A program made the translations under genes and the position numbers. Shown here piece by piece: positions 6,963-16,169 of a DNA stretch of 64,000 bases. Within the stretch, counting starts at the first letter, position 1. Every line of letters begins with the position of its first letter. Below the pieces are notes generated by a model. It did not search any database and was not told the DNA's origin. It saw only the letters and a program-made list of their open reading frames with translations. Where the stretch lies: positions 1-64,000 of the forward strand of contig CAWHPS010000063.1 of NCBI GenBank assembly GCA_963831235.1, in the 5' to 3' direction. The DNA is from CAWHPS01 sp963831235 (GTDB lineage Bacteria; Fibrobacterota; OXYB2-FULL-49-7; JAEUSG01).

Positions 6963-9050
6963 TTAATCCTTTTTTGAAAGAGGGAATGAAATATTCACAG
7001 TCGTCCCAGTCCCGTTTTCTGATGAAATATAAATTTTTCCTTTCATGGCAAGAACAAGCTTTTTTACAATGGCCATACCAAGACCTGTCCCCGTGGTCTT
7101 TGTCGTAAAAAAGGGTTGAAAAATATTGTTTAACGTTTCTTTCTTCATACCGCCGCAGTTATCAGAAAAAGCAATCCTAACCTCCTGATCGCAGGTTTCG
7201 ACGATAATCTTAACCTCACCATCGGGTCTGGCATCGAGGCTGTTATGGATAATGTTATAGAAGACCTGTTTGAAAAGATCAGGATCAAGGTCCGCCTGCA
7301 AAGTCATGGCGGAATCCGGTAGCTTGATGGAAAAAATATTTGCACGGCTTTCTGATAGAAAAAGTTCAGCACACCGTCCCAATAATTTCCTTACTTCAAC
7401 AGTTTCCAATTGGGCTGATTGGGGACGCGCATATACGAGGAAGGATCTCACAATACCGTCCAATCGAGAGGCCTCCTCAATAATCATGGCTGGTAATTGA
7501 GGCACTTGACCTGAGAGAGATGAAAGCTTTTCTGCAGCGCTTCGGATCACACCCAAAGGATTTTTTATTTCATGAGCAATCACAGCAGTCATTTCTCCGA
7601 CCCGGGCCAAGTGTTCCTTTTCCTTGAGCGATTCCGATGTTTCGAAGTTTGCAATGGCTGCCGCAGCGCGGGTGGCGAGAAGATGGATCGCTTCCAAATC
7701 ATCCGGATCATAAACCCCTCCAAGTCGCTTTCGTGAAAAGAAGAGGAGGCCAAATATTTCGGACCCAGTGGAAAGTGGAATGAGTGCTTCCATACCAAGC
7801 TCATCGAATTCACGGATCAATTCAATTGCCTCTTCCGGCGTCTTTTCCTTTAAAGATTCCAGTTCAAGATCACGCTTTATTTCCTCGCGTATTAATGGGA
7901 TTTTTTGTCTGGTTAATATAAAATCAGACGACAGGAGTTCCGGAGGCGGGCCAGACAAAGCGCCCTTTATTCCATGGCAACGGAATTCAACCCCGTCTTG
8001 CAGGGGCCTTAGATAAAATACAGCAGCAGGCACCTTGACAGCTGCATATGCGATATCCAGGAGTGCTTCAGCCACTTCCTGCGAAGACTTGGCCAGGATA
8101 ATCCGACTGTCCATCTCAGGCATCAATTTGCGAAGATCAGATTTAAGCGGATAGATGATCTTTTCCATCCGAGGGAGCATATGTTTTGCTGTAAGATGAT
8201 AAGCGACAATGAACAATCCTGCCACAGCAAAGTTGAAAAGCAAATGTCCATGGACAAAAAGATCAGGCGGATACAGATGGTGCATTCCCAAAAGGATTAA
8301 GGAATATACAAATCCCAATACCAGCCAGAAAAGGATCAGGAGTCCGGATTTTGCAAAAGCAAGTCTGATGTTCATGAGCCGGTAACGATAAATGCCGAAA
8401 AGAACAAGAATAAGGAAGATTACCGTACCCACGTGGCCTGGGGCGAAGGTGTTGTAACCGAATGCAGGAAGAAAATTAAAGAGGGATGTAATCATGAGGA
8501 TGGTGAAACCCCACAAGCCATACCTAAGACGGTTCCGCTCGACATTGGAAACAGTCTGCTTTAATGTACTGATGAGGAAATAAAATGTGAGAGCCACGTT
8601 TATGAGTAGGTTTGCAAGGTGCATGGGATAAAGGGGGCCCCAGATAGCATGGTGGCCATACGTATACTGGGCTGCTCCGCGGATTATGGCGCCCGAGGAG
8701 AACATAAGTAATGCGCTGAAGGTTGATATTATGTAGCTTAACAGGAGCCATTTTTGTATCCACCCTTTTTTCCTCCCCGTGAAACGTAAAACAAAATGGA
8801 GGCCAAGTGGTGCGGCAAAGGTCCCCCCCAGATGGCTTACTTTTGACCAGAATAAAAGCATGGTTTGCGTTGTGGCAATGTTTTCCTCAAAAAAAGCGCC
8901 CAGGTTCCAGACAGCAATGGCAAAAGAAAACAGGCTGAAGCGGCGATTAACACGGAATGCAGCATTCCTGCGGTAGACAATTACAGCAACAACTAAATTT
9001 AAAAGCCCTGCTAAAAAAGGCGCATATTGAAAGATTGGGTTGTGAAACAT
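6963..9050 (-). CDS. Membrane histidine kinase with 7TM-like, GAF and kinase domains
   Basis: The protein has 695 residues. About eight hydrophobic segments fill the first 285 residues, resembling the N-terminal membrane region of PrsK-type and other 7TM sensor kinases. A GAF-like domain follows at about 305-455. The HisKA domain has the phospho-acceptor His in VIAHEIKNPLG. The ATPase domain has an N-box (QVFYNIIHNSLDA), G1 (SDNCGGM) and G2 (GTGLGMAIV). It phosphorylates the sigma-54 activator encoded 4 nt downstream; the pair is surely co-transcribed. The overall plan resembles PrsK/PrsR-like pairs of exopolysaccharide regulation, but the signal cannot be read from sequence. Confidence 0.92.
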   Translation of the reverse strand: MFHNPIFQYAPFLAGLLNLVVAVIVYRRNAAFRVNRRFSLFSFAIAVWNLGAFFEENIATTQTMLLFWSKVSHLGGTFAAPLGLHFVLRFTGRKKGWIQKWLLLSYIISTFSALLMFSSGAIIRGAAQYTYGHHAIWGPLYPMHLANLLINVALTFYFLISTLKQTVSNVERNRLRYGLWGFTILMITSLFNFLPAFGYNTFAPGHVGTVIFLILVLFGIYRYRLMNIRLAFAKSGLLILFWLVLGFVYSLILLGMHHLYPPDLFVHGHLLFNFAVAGLFIVAYHLTAKHMLPRMEKIIYPLKSDLRKLMPEMDSRIILAKSSQEVAEALLDIAYAAVKVPAAVFYLRPLQDGVEFRCHGIKGALSGPPPELLSSDFILTRQKIPLIREEIKRDLELESLKEKTPEEAIELIREFDELGMEALIPLSTGSEIFGLLFFSRKRLGGVYDPDDLEAIHLLATRAAAAIANFETSESLKEKEHLARVGEMTAVIAHEIKNPLGVIRSAAEKLSSLSGQVPQLPAMIIEEASRLDGIVRSFLVYARPQSAQLETVEVRKLLGRCAELFLSESRANIFSIKLPDSAMTLQADLDPDLFKQVFYNIIHNSLDARPDGEVKIIVETCDQEVRIAFSDNCGGMKKETLNNIFQPFFTTKTTGTGLGMAIVKKLVLAMKGKIYISSENGTGTTVNISFPLSKKD

Positions 9051-9260
9051 GGGATATATTGTTGGTTTACGTTTTGTATCAAGTTAATATAAAACAAGTT
9101 ATCCTGGCAAGTTGAGTGTTTTGATTGATTTTAAGATTATCCGGCAGGAGATTTTAAAATGTGCCACATCTGTCTGCCAATGCAAAATATTACCATGAAA
9201 TAATTTCCTGCTCTTGCGTGAAGGTTTTATTACCATTGTTGTGATATAAATGGTTTTTTA

Positions 9261-9289
9261 TTGACACCTGAACGTTTGTTCACTATATT
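9261..9289 (+). promoter_or_regulatory. lexA promoter with overlapping SOS box
   Basis: TTGACA (9261-9266) and TATATT (9284-9289) are separated by 17 nt, an almost ideal sigma-70 promoter. Between them lies GAACGTTTGTTC (9270-9281), a perfect GAAC-N4-GTTC palindrome of the Gram-positive-type LexA operator rather than the CTGT-N8-ACAG type. The operator fills the spacer, so LexA binding would block polymerase: classical autorepression. The predicted transcription start falls at about the lexA ATG (9297), implying a leaderless or nearly leaderless mRNA. Confidence 0.85.
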
Positions 9290-9296
9290 ATACGTA

Positions 9297-9929
9297 ATGG
9301 AAAATCTGCACAAACTTACTCCTCGCCAAAAAGATATTTTCGATTTTATTATAAAATATTGTCATTCCAATTCAAAGCCGCCCACATTTCGTGAAATCGG
9401 CGAACAGTTTGATATTAAATCAACTAATGGTGTAAAATCTTTTCTTGTGGCCCTCGAAAAAAAGGGCTTCCTTAAAGTCTTGCCAAGGATCTCGAGAGGT
9501 ATTCAAATCTCAACTGAAATCTCTGAACAGGACTTATCCGATGTTGTCAAGGTGCCTGTTCTTGGCACGGTTGCCGCAGGCCGCCCCATACTTGCTGAAG
9601 AAAACTATTCAGGATCATTGAATGTTGATCAATCAATTGTTGGAAGAAATAGATCCGTTTTCGCTCTCAAGGTTAGAGGCGATAGCATGACTGGTGTTGG
9701 GATAATGCCTAATGATATGGTGATTGTGCAACAGACTAAAGAAATAAAGAACGGAGACATTGTAGTTGCAATCATTGATTTTGATGCTACAGTAAAGCGG
9801 TTTCGCAAGGATGGGAACCGAATTTTTCTGGAAGCTGAAAACGAGAACTATCCTCCGATTATTTTAGAACCTGATCGTAACGATTTACAAATTGCTGGTA
9901 AAGTTATTGCAGTTTTACGAAAATATTGA
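9297..9929 (+). CDS. lexA: LexA repressor
   Basis: This is the 210-residue SOS repressor. It has an N-terminal winged helix-turn-helix (LTPRQKDIFDFI, PPTFREIGEQFDIKSTNGVKSFLVALEKKG), the Ala94-Gly95 self-cleavage site in TVAAGRP and the catalytic Ser130 (VRGDSM) and Lys167 (ATVKRFR). RecA filaments trigger the cleavage. ATG 9297 is chosen because the canonical N-terminus begins here and the promoter and operator occupy 9261-9289; the in-frame TTG at 9261 would place the start inside the -35 box. No Shine-Dalgarno precedes 9297, consistent with a leaderless transcript. Confidence 0.96.
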   Translation: MENLHKLTPRQKDIFDFIIKYCHSNSKPPTFREIGEQFDIKSTNGVKSFLVALEKKGFLKVLPRISRGIQISTEISEQDLSDVVKVPVLGTVAAGRPILAEENYSGSLNVDQSIVGRNRSVFALKVRGDSMTGVGIMPNDMVIVQQTKEIKNGDIVVAIIDFDATVKRFRKDGNRIFLEAENENYPPIILEPDRNDLQIAGKVIAVLRKY

Positions 9930-9961
9930 ATATAACGCTTTAATGTATTATTTTTAAATTA

Positions 9962-10162
9962 ATGGGTTTTACTACAATCTGCATTGCAATAAGCGTATCG
10001 TTCGTTTTGTGGCTATTACTGCTTCTTCTTATCATAAGCAAACTTGGCGCATTAAACAATCGTATCTCCCGTTTAACAACCATTCTTGGTGATTTTGATA
10101 AAATTGAACAGGGTATTGGATCAGGGGAGAAAACGGAAAATATTAAAACAAAAAAAGCTTAA
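9962..10162 (+). CDS. Small single-pass membrane protein
   Basis: The 66-residue protein has one strong N-terminal transmembrane helix (ICIAISVSFVLWLLLLLLII) followed by a charged cytoplasmic tail with heptad-like hydrophobics (LGALNNRISRLTTILGDFDKIEQG). It lies 32 nt after lexA and 76 nt before another N-terminally anchored protein of the same general plan, so the three may be co-transcribed. No family recognised. Confidence 0.6.
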   Translation: MGFTTICIAISVSFVLWLLLLLLIISKLGALNNRISRLTTILGDFDKIEQGIGSGEKTENIKTKKA

Positions 10163-10238
10163 AGAAAAGGAGGGAAATGCAAAAAAATCGCATTAGTAAT
10201 TTTTGAATATTTTTTTATGAACTTAAAGGAAAGAAATT

Positions 10239-11033
10239 ATGAATTCAAGTATTTTTTCACAACAACCCGAATTTGCGCTGGCACTTATAATTTTGCTTGT
10301 ACTGCAAATCGTGGTAATAATTCTCTTAATCAATCTGCACCTTAAGATTTCCACCAACAAGGCAATTGATCTTAAAACCGACAAACCACCTGTTGATAAT
10401 AAATTAAAACAGGTCAATGAACGTTTAAGGGATGATGAACGGCGTCAGGAACAAATCCGCCGTAATTACGATGAAAACCGTTCTCCGGACAAAGATCAGC
10501 GTCCACCCTTCAAGGGCCCCCAGCAAAACCATCAGGATAGAAATTTTAACCGTAACAACAGGGATAACAGGGATAACAGGGATCATGGTCGCGACAGGGA
10601 TCGCGGGTTTGACAAAAACCGCGACAACCGGGATCGTAACCGTGAGCAGGACAGAAACCGTAATAGAAATGATTTCAATCGTCCAGGCGGAAACTTCAGA
10701 CCGCAGTTCGACAAAGACAAAAACAGGGAAGGTGCTATTCCATCAGTTGCACCGGCAGCACCCATTATGCCGGTGTCAATTGAGACACCCAAACCTGAGG
10801 TAAGACAGGAAGAGCGTCCTCAAGCTGTGTCTTCCGCCCAGGTGGCTGCTTCTGAAACCGAATCCGACTTTTCACATGGAAGACGGCCTATTGTAAAACG
10901 CAGGAACCTTTCGAATGAAACGGTGGTTTCTTCAGAAACAAATTCGGACGCTTCAGATGTTCCTGTTGTAAACGTATCAGTAGAAAAGCAGGAGGCAGGA
11001 ATAGCTGCGACTAATCAGGATACAAAAAGTTAG
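10239..11033 (+). CDS. Membrane-anchored Arg/Asp/Asn-rich disordered protein
   Basis: The 264-residue protein has a transmembrane helix at residues of about 8-28 (FALALIILLVLQIVVIILLI). A charged stretch and a long low-complexity tract at about 75-165 follow, dominated by Asn-Arg-Asp and Arg-Asp repeats (NRDNRDNRDHGRDRDRG). Then come a Pro/Ala/Glu linker and a basic RRPIVKRRN patch. The repetitive part is encoded by short tandem DNA repeats around 10550-10640. The RD-repeat composition recalls disordered RNA-binding tails, but no domain supports that. The ATG at 10239 follows AAAGGAAAG. Confidence 0.6.
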   Translation: MNSSIFSQQPEFALALIILLVLQIVVIILLINLHLKISTNKAIDLKTDKPPVDNKLKQVNERLRDDERRQEQIRRNYDENRSPDKDQRPPFKGPQQNHQDRNFNRNNRDNRDNRDHGRDRDRGFDKNRDNRDRNREQDRNRNRNDFNRPGGNFRPQFDKDKNREGAIPSVAPAAPIMPVSIETPKPEVRQEERPQAVSSAQVAASETESDFSHGRRPIVKRRNLSNETVVSSETNSDASDVPVVNVSVEKQEAGIAATNQDTKS

Positions 11034-11042
11034 AAAGATTTG

Positions 11043-12155
11043 TTAACAGGGCTTTGTATCAGGCTCGTTTTTTTCAGGCTCTCTGCCTGTAATTGCTTTA
11101 TAAATCTTGGAGGCAACCGGGGGACAACCCTTAACCCGATTGCCTTTTTTCTTTTGTTCTGAAGTGCAATTTCCGATTAATATAGTACCTTCTGGAACAT
11201 CGCCCAGGTCTTTGCCTATTCCAACATGGAGTTTACCGTCTACCAAAGCATAGTCGCCAAGTTCAGATGCAAATCGTTTTAGGAAAAGGAGCGTGGTTGA
11301 CAAACACGCGCTGCATGCCCCTTTTTCATGGACAACAACATTTGGAAACACCAGGTCAATTTTAGTGGGCGCTTTTTTAAATGGCTTGGAAAAGCGCATA
11401 TAATCTGATGGTGCCACGACAACATCATCAAGATTACATATTCCACGTTCTTTAATAAGCTTCAGATGCACGACCTCATCAGATCCAAAGCCCATCATTT
11501 GAGCGCAGGTCAGATCAGCGGCAAGAGGGTTAAACGAAGCAACCGCAAAGTCAGATGTAATTTGGCTGCCTGCACTTGGGCCCAGCCCTTCCATTCCAAT
11601 ATATCCATCAATAATGGTAAGGTGGGGCAGGAGCAGAGTTGCCATGTCTGAAATAGCGCTGTCCAAAGTCTTTTCCGTGTATGCAGATTTGGTTTTATAT
11701 TCCAGCTGATGCAACCTCACCTTTTCCTGCCGCCACAAGCATCCCTTCATGTTCTTTATGCCTAGCGAAACCTGAGTATGCATATGCGATTTGGCAACAG
11801 CGAGGGAGATTATAAAATCAAAGTCAAAAATATCAGCACAGAATTTTAAAGATTCAAGTACCCGTCCGTTCTTTACATTTTTTTGCACGGGTTTTCTTAT
11901 GTCCATATCAATTAAGGGAATATTTTTATCCCTTGCTACTGAGGCAATGCCGGTTGATTCAAAAGCAAGGAGCGTCCTGACCCCAAGAATCGGGCTTTCA
12001 CCTATGGAAATGCCGGATGGGCTGAATTCTTTCAATATATCAATCACTGCTGCAACTGCATCAGGATGGGTTGTAATACCAAGACTACCTTTGACATGGC
12101 GCCCTGCATTGGGTTTAATAAGGATTTTTTTTCCGGATATGCAGGATAAATCCAA
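11043..12155 (-). CDS. DUF362 domain protein
   Basis: The protein shows the DUF362 pattern: GKKILIKPNAGRH near the N-terminus, SLAVAKSHMHTQVSLGIKN in the middle, and a C-terminal metal-site-like part (GACSACLSTTLLFLKRF, IGNCTSEQKKKG, GCPP). Members are often annotated as iron-sulfur or cofactor-linked; the reaction is unknown. The start is doubtful. 12155 is a TTG, and the frame continues upstream with sensible sequence (GPYENIRDVLRPLD) to a TAA near 12195 with no ATG or GTG. The true N-terminus may therefore be longer, or a base may be wrong. Confidence 0.75.
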   Translation of the reverse strand: MDLSCISGKKILIKPNAGRHVKGSLGITTHPDAVAAVIDILKEFSPSGISIGESPILGVRTLLAFESTGIASVARDKNIPLIDMDIRKPVQKNVKNGRVLESLKFCADIFDFDFIISLAVAKSHMHTQVSLGIKNMKGCLWRQEKVRLHQLEYKTKSAYTEKTLDSAISDMATLLLPHLTIIDGYIGMEGLGPSAGSQITSDFAVASFNPLAADLTCAQMMGFGSDEVVHLKLIKERGICNLDDVVVAPSDYMRFSKPFKKAPTKIDLVFPNVVVHEKGACSACLSTTLLFLKRFASELGDYALVDGKLHVGIGKDLGDVPEGTILIGNCTSEQKKKGNRVKGCPPVASKIYKAITGREPEKNEPDTKPC

Positions 12156-12322
12156 AGGTCGGAGAACATCGCGGATATTTTCATAAGGGCCGACGGCCTC
12201 CGCTTATACTTACAATATTTTTCTGGTTTATTTTCACTTGCAAAAAAATAGAAAACTGTTATTCAATCATGCAAAACTAATTTCCGGTAAGTTTAATATT
12301 GTAAAATAAAAATGATCTGAAT

Positions 12323-12874
12323 TTATGCGAGGATATCAATGTTTGAGCCTTTCTTTTCCTTTGAATCAGGCCCTTTGTCATTGACTTTATTTGCGAGTTC
12401 CATTCTAGCTTCAGATGCCTTTGAACCCGCCTCCGCAGCCACTTTCATGTCCTGACCGCTTGGGTTGGCCGGGGCTGTTGCGGCGGCTCTTACGCGCTCC
12501 ATTTTTGAAATAGTTTCCGATGGAGTCCTGCCCTCGGATGTATCAATGGAGACCTCGCCGCCTACAGCATAAACCTGTCCATCCGGACCTTTTTTATATT
12601 CATAATGGGGTCCGCCTTTTGTAACTCCGGCCCCGGCTGCCAAATGAGCCTGTTCGTGAGCCTTCACCTCTTTATCAGTTTTTTTTAATTCTTCCACTTC
12701 ACGTTTTTCATCATCAGATAGTTTTTTCCCTGATGAGCTTATTTCCACTTTATCAGCAACTCTTGAGACAGCTTTATTCCTTTTTTGTGACGAATTATCT
12801 AAGCTGTTGTCAGTGCTTGTGTTGGGTATTGTCTGAAGTGCTAAATTATAGTAGTTATCAATTGAAATATTCAT
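12323..12874 (-). CDS. Putative metalloprotease, CJM1_0395/SprA-related family
   Basis: The 183-residue protein has a disordered Ser/Lys/Glu-rich first half. Its conserved core is VKAHEQAHLAAGAG (an HExxH-like HEQAH zinc motif), GGPHYEYKKGPDGQVYAVGGEV and the SxxPsETISKMERVRAAA region with PANPSGQDMKVAAEA. These are the hallmarks of the CJM1_0395-type putative metalloproteases, which often sit in motile bacteria. No signal peptide is visible. Substrate unknown. Confidence 0.8.
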   Translation of the reverse strand: MNISIDNYYNLALQTIPNTSTDNSLDNSSQKRNKAVSRVADKVEISSSGKKLSDDEKREVEELKKTDKEVKAHEQAHLAAGAGVTKGGPHYEYKKGPDGQVYAVGGEVSIDTSEGRTPSETISKMERVRAAATAPANPSGQDMKVAAEAGSKASEARMELANKVNDKGPDSKEKKGSNIDILA

Positions 12875-12943
12875 AAATATAATTTCCCAAATAGTTTATC
12901 GGTTATTTCTTACCAGGACTTTAGAATTTTTAATAAAAACATT

Positions 12944-13495
12944 TTGTTGACTCAATCCTGGCAAGGGGCTATTTTTTTCCCAGTGAAACATATTTCAATT
13001 ACAGCCTATAAAAAGCTTCTTGCCAGGTTAATTATAATTGAAAAAAGTCTTATTAAAAAGTATAAGAAGGACATCTTATGTAAAAACGGTTGTTCGAAAT
13101 GTTGCGAACTTGGCACTGTTTTCGCAATCGAATATGATATACTTCGAAAAGCAGTAGACAAACTAAGCCAAAAGAAAAAGAGTTATCTTATTACAAAGTT
13201 GAATCATAGCAATAATCGCAACTGTCCTTTATTGATAAACCAAAGCTGCGCGGTTTATAAAAACCGTCCGGTGATCTGCAGGACTCATGGATATCCCTTA
13301 CTGATAAAAGGTAAATTATCATATTGCAGAATGAATTTTAAACATATAAAGGCAATTGGATCGGATTGCGTTATAGACCTAAACAGCCTCAATACAGCAC
13401 TTGCGGCCATCAATATTGCCTATATGAGAGAAAAAGGTATGGAAACTCTCCGTTTGCCACTTAAAAATATTATTCTGGAGATTGGACGTGAATAA
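12944..13495 (+). CDS. YkgJ-type cysteine-cluster protein
   Basis: The 183-residue protein carries the zinc/iron-chelating cluster CKNGCSKCCELG, followed by NCPLLINQSCAVYKNRPVICRTHGYPL, matching the YkgJ family (CxxxCxxCC plus a distal C-x-x-Y-xx-RP-x-x-C). The function of the family is unsettled. The frame opens at TTG 12944; a GTG at 12983 is an alternative that would remove 13 unconserved residues. It overlaps the DUF1638 gene by several bases, indicating translational coupling. Confidence 0.78.
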   Translation: MLTQSWQGAIFFPVKHISITAYKKLLARLIIIEKSLIKKYKKDILCKNGCSKCCELGTVFAIEYDILRKAVDKLSQKKKSYLITKLNHSNNRNCPLLINQSCAVYKNRPVICRTHGYPLLIKGKLSYCRMNFKHIKAIGSDCVIDLNSLNTALAAINIAYMREKGMETLRLPLKNIILEIGRE

Positions 13496-14210
13496 AATAA
13501 AACATTATTGTATTATAAGCTGCCGCGTACTTTGGCGGGAATTTTCTTATTATGCCTCCAAATCCCGGAACAGCTTTGATCTTGTTTTCCTCAAACAGGG
13601 CTATCATGAAAAACCTGAACTGCTTAAGAAGACTTTACAGGAGGCCATTGACCGGGTGGAGGGTGATTATGACGCCATCCTTTTAGGATATGGTTTATGC
13701 AGTAACGGCCTTGAAGGAATAAAAGCCGGCAGAATCAAACTTGTTGTTCCACGCGCTCATGACTGCATAACATTTTTGCTTGGATCTAAAGAAAGATATA
13801 AAACATATTTTGATGCACACCCTGGAACCTACTGGTACAGCCCAGGATGGATTGAAACCGGCACACAGCCGAGCAAGGAACGTTACGAAACATCGTTAAA
13901 GGCTTATAGAGAGAAATATGGAGAGGACAATGCTGAATATCTGATGAGTATGGAACAGAACTGGTTTAAAAACTATTCCAATGCCGCTTATGTTGATCTT
14001 GAAACAGGGGATCCGGCGCATTTCAAGGAGTTTTCGAGAGATTGCGCATCCTGGCTGAAATGGAAGTATAATGAATTGCAGGGTGATTCAAAACTCATAG
14101 TTAACCTGCTCGAAGGTAATTGGACTGAGAGTGATTTTATTATTGCAAATCCTGGTGAAGTAATAACTGCCACACATGATGACAATGTTCTTGGAGTGAT
14201 GGGGCTGTAG
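13488..14210 (+). CDS. DUF1638 domain protein
   Basis: The protein of about 240 residues has the DUF1638 pattern: a Cys-containing first strand (YCIISCRVLWRE), DAILLGYGLCSNGLEGI, VVPRAHDCITFLLGSKERY, the GTYWYSPGWIETG segment and a C-terminal AT(H)DD end. The conserved Cys/His residues suggest metal or cofactor binding, but the activity is unknown. GTG 13488 overlaps the stop of the YkgJ-like gene; TTG 13482 is also possible. The pair forms a coupled unit. Confidence 0.8.
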   Translation: MNKIKHYCIISCRVLWREFSYYASKSRNSFDLVFLKQGYHEKPELLKKTLQEAIDRVEGDYDAILLGYGLCSNGLEGIKAGRIKLVVPRAHDCITFLLGSKERYKTYFDAHPGTYWYSPGWIETGTQPSKERYETSLKAYREKYGEDNAEYLMSMEQNWFKNYSNAAYVDLETGDPAHFKEFSRDCASWLKWKYNELQGDSKLIVNLLEGNWTESDFIIANPGEVITATHDDNVLGVMGL

Positions 14211-14279
14211 TTTTTGTGGAGTATTTGAAAGAATATAAAAATGGCCTGCTGAAGATCTTATTCACCCAAAACATCTGAA

Positions 14280-14459
14280 ATGCCTGGAGCCGGTTTCTTT
14301 ACCGGGGGAATTCCGATATCTGAACAATACATTATGTTTTCAAATATTATTCCGGTGACTCTTGGAAACATCGTTGGCGGAATATTTATCGTATTGATAC
14401 AACTTAACCGGATACGACAAATCATGATGCTTTTCGGAAAGTATGGAAGGGCTTGTTAG
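14280..14459 (+). pseudogene. C-terminal remnant of a formate/nitrite transporter
   Basis: In the gap after the DUF1638 gene, one frame reads PGAGFFTGGIPIS, then FSNIIPVTLGNIVGGIFIV, then a short tail to a TAG at 14457-14459. NxIPVTLGNIxGG is the conserved last-helix signature of the FocA/NirC channel family. No upstream part of the channel is present, so this is a decayed fragment of about 60 codons. The assignment rests on this signature alone. Confidence 0.65.
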
Positions 14460-14543
14460 GGTTATTGAACGGAAATTGATCGTGCTGAGACCACCTGCCT
14501 GTGGAGGAGCCGGGGAATAATTCCCCCGGCCCTACCCGGACAG

Positions 14544-16169
14544 TTACATTTGGCCATACTGTTGCAGGGCGTTTTTATTCGTAACACGTAACTCAACCCT
14601 GCGGTTTGTCTGCCTGCCGTCTTTAGTGCTGTTGTCAGCTTTGGGCATAGTCATTCCGTATCCATGTGCACTCAAATATGAGCTTAAACCGGGCGCGACT
14701 TCTATCAGATAGTTGCGTACGGCCTCGGCCCGGCCCTGGCTGAGAGTGATATTGGAAGACTCACTGCCGATATTATCGGTGTATCCGGCAACCTCGATTT
14801 GCAGCTTGGGATATTTGAGAAGCATTTTGGCAATAATGTTGAGATATGGTTTTGAATTGATGGTAAGGATGGACTTTCCAGTCTCAAAGTACACTGCATC
14901 AAGGAGCAGTTCTCCTGTTGACAGCAGTTTTTTTTCCGCATCGCTGCGCATCTCCTTCTCGGCGGCAAGGTTGCTTGCGGCCTGAATGAGCGCAAGGGAG
15001 TCGGTGGTTGCTTTTGCAGCCAGCACAGCGGCGGCGGTATTGTTTGCCAGTGCTAAATCGTCGGCTTTTCTTTGCATGGAATCCATTTGATTAAGCCCGT
15101 TTTCCTTCTCGTTAGCGAGAGCAATGGAATCGTCCGTTGATTTCATGGCGAGGGAGTCAACTTGTTTCGCCGATTGAGCGGCTTTATGTTCCAGAGCAGT
15201 TTTTTCCAGCGCGGCATTTTTTCTTCGGAGAGCCTCCGCCTTCCGCCTTTCCGCAAACATATCAAATGAGAACGCCAATGCGCCAAATACACGGTATGGC
15301 TCCAATGCGCGGGGTTCACCATTTGCGCGGTTTTTTGAAATAGAGAGATCAACTCCGGCCGTGATATTCGTATTATAGGTTGAACGGAATTGGACCGACG
15401 GTGTTACCCACAATGGATCCGTTCCAAAAGCCCACTTATTCAACCTGGTCCTTGAATTCAATTCGACGCCTATGGCTGCGAATGAAAAAAGGTTGCCTTG
15501 AAGGCCGGTGCCAAGGAGCAGTAAAGAGGCATCTTCTCCGCTGAGTGATTTGACGACTCCTTCATTAAAATGCATCTTTACAGCATGAGATTCTGAGCCG
15601 AAACCGACAGTTTGCAGAAGTTTGGCCATGAAATCATTGCTTGTACGGGTTTCAAAGTAATTATATCCATCTGCACGATTGTTGTTAATCTGATTATCCG
15701 AAGTCCCGCCGATAAGGGCGGCCTGACCGCCTATATGCATTATGGAATTCCTGGAATAAGGCAGGGTGGCCTGAATGCCTGCCTTGACGCTGCCCCAGCC
15801 GCCGCTTTTTTTAGTGTTGGTATAATTACTTGATCCAAAGGCACCGACAGACGCAAATAAGTCGATATTGGAACCTGCCCCATACGATGCGGCCCCAAGT
15901 CCGCTGATGATATTGGCGTTTTTGTTTGGAGTTGAGATAAACGCCCTATTCTGATTATACCAGTTTCCAGTGACATTGAATGTAAGGCGTCCCGCTCCCA
16001 TGGGTTCAGCGGAACTCACGGTGGTTAATCCCCGTGTGGCTTCACTATTGATAACGGGGGTTACATCATAATAATCTGCCTCAATTATTTGACAGAACAG
16101 GCATGCGAACAGCGCTACCGCCATGACGTGAAAACCTGTCCGGGTTTTTAAAGATTTTGTTTTGAACAT
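14544..16169 (-). CDS. OmpA-family outer-membrane protein
   Basis: The 541-residue protein has a signal peptide (FHVMAVALFACLFCQIIEA) and a predicted barrel of about 270 residues rich in Gly/Asn/aromatic strands (GAGRLTFNVTGNWYNQN, GGWGSVKAGIQATLPY). An Ala/Lys/Asp-rich helical linker covers about 300-400, and a C-terminal OmpA peptidoglycan-binding domain follows (AVYFETGKSILT, VAGYTDNIGSESSN, LSQGRAEAVRNYLI, NRRVELRV). It anchors the outer membrane to peptidoglycan. It is monocistronic by spacing. No ATG other than 16169 fits the signal peptide better. Confidence 0.9.
   Translation of the reverse strand: MFKTKSLKTRTGFHVMAVALFACLFCQIIEADYYDVTPVINSEATRGLTTVSSAEPMGAGRLTFNVTGNWYNQNRAFISTPNKNANIISGLGAASYGAGSNIDLFASVGAFGSSNYTNTKKSGGWGSVKAGIQATLPYSRNSIMHIGGQAALIGGTSDNQINNNRADGYNYFETRTSNDFMAKLLQTVGFGSESHAVKMHFNEGVVKSLSGEDASLLLLGTGLQGNLFSFAAIGVELNSRTRLNKWAFGTDPLWVTPSVQFRSTYNTNITAGVDLSISKNRANGEPRALEPYRVFGALAFSFDMFAERRKAEALRRKNAALEKTALEHKAAQSAKQVDSLAMKSTDDSIALANEKENGLNQMDSMQRKADDLALANNTAAAVLAAKATTDSLALIQAASNLAAEKEMRSDAEKKLLSTGELLLDAVYFETGKSILTINSKPYLNIIAKMLLKYPKLQIEVAGYTDNIGSESSNITLSQGRAEAVRNYLIEVAPGLSSYLSAHGYGMTMPKADNSTKDGRQTNRRVELRVTNKNALQQYGQM

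Noticed and set aside
9261..9296. Upstream start of lexA at TTG 9261
   Set aside because: It would place the start codon in the -35 box and the SOS operator inside the gene; the canonical LexA head begins at 9297.
10550..10640. Tandem DNA repeats resembling a short CRISPR array
   Set aside because: The repeats are in frame, have no unique spacers and encode the Asn-Arg-Asp tract of a membrane protein.
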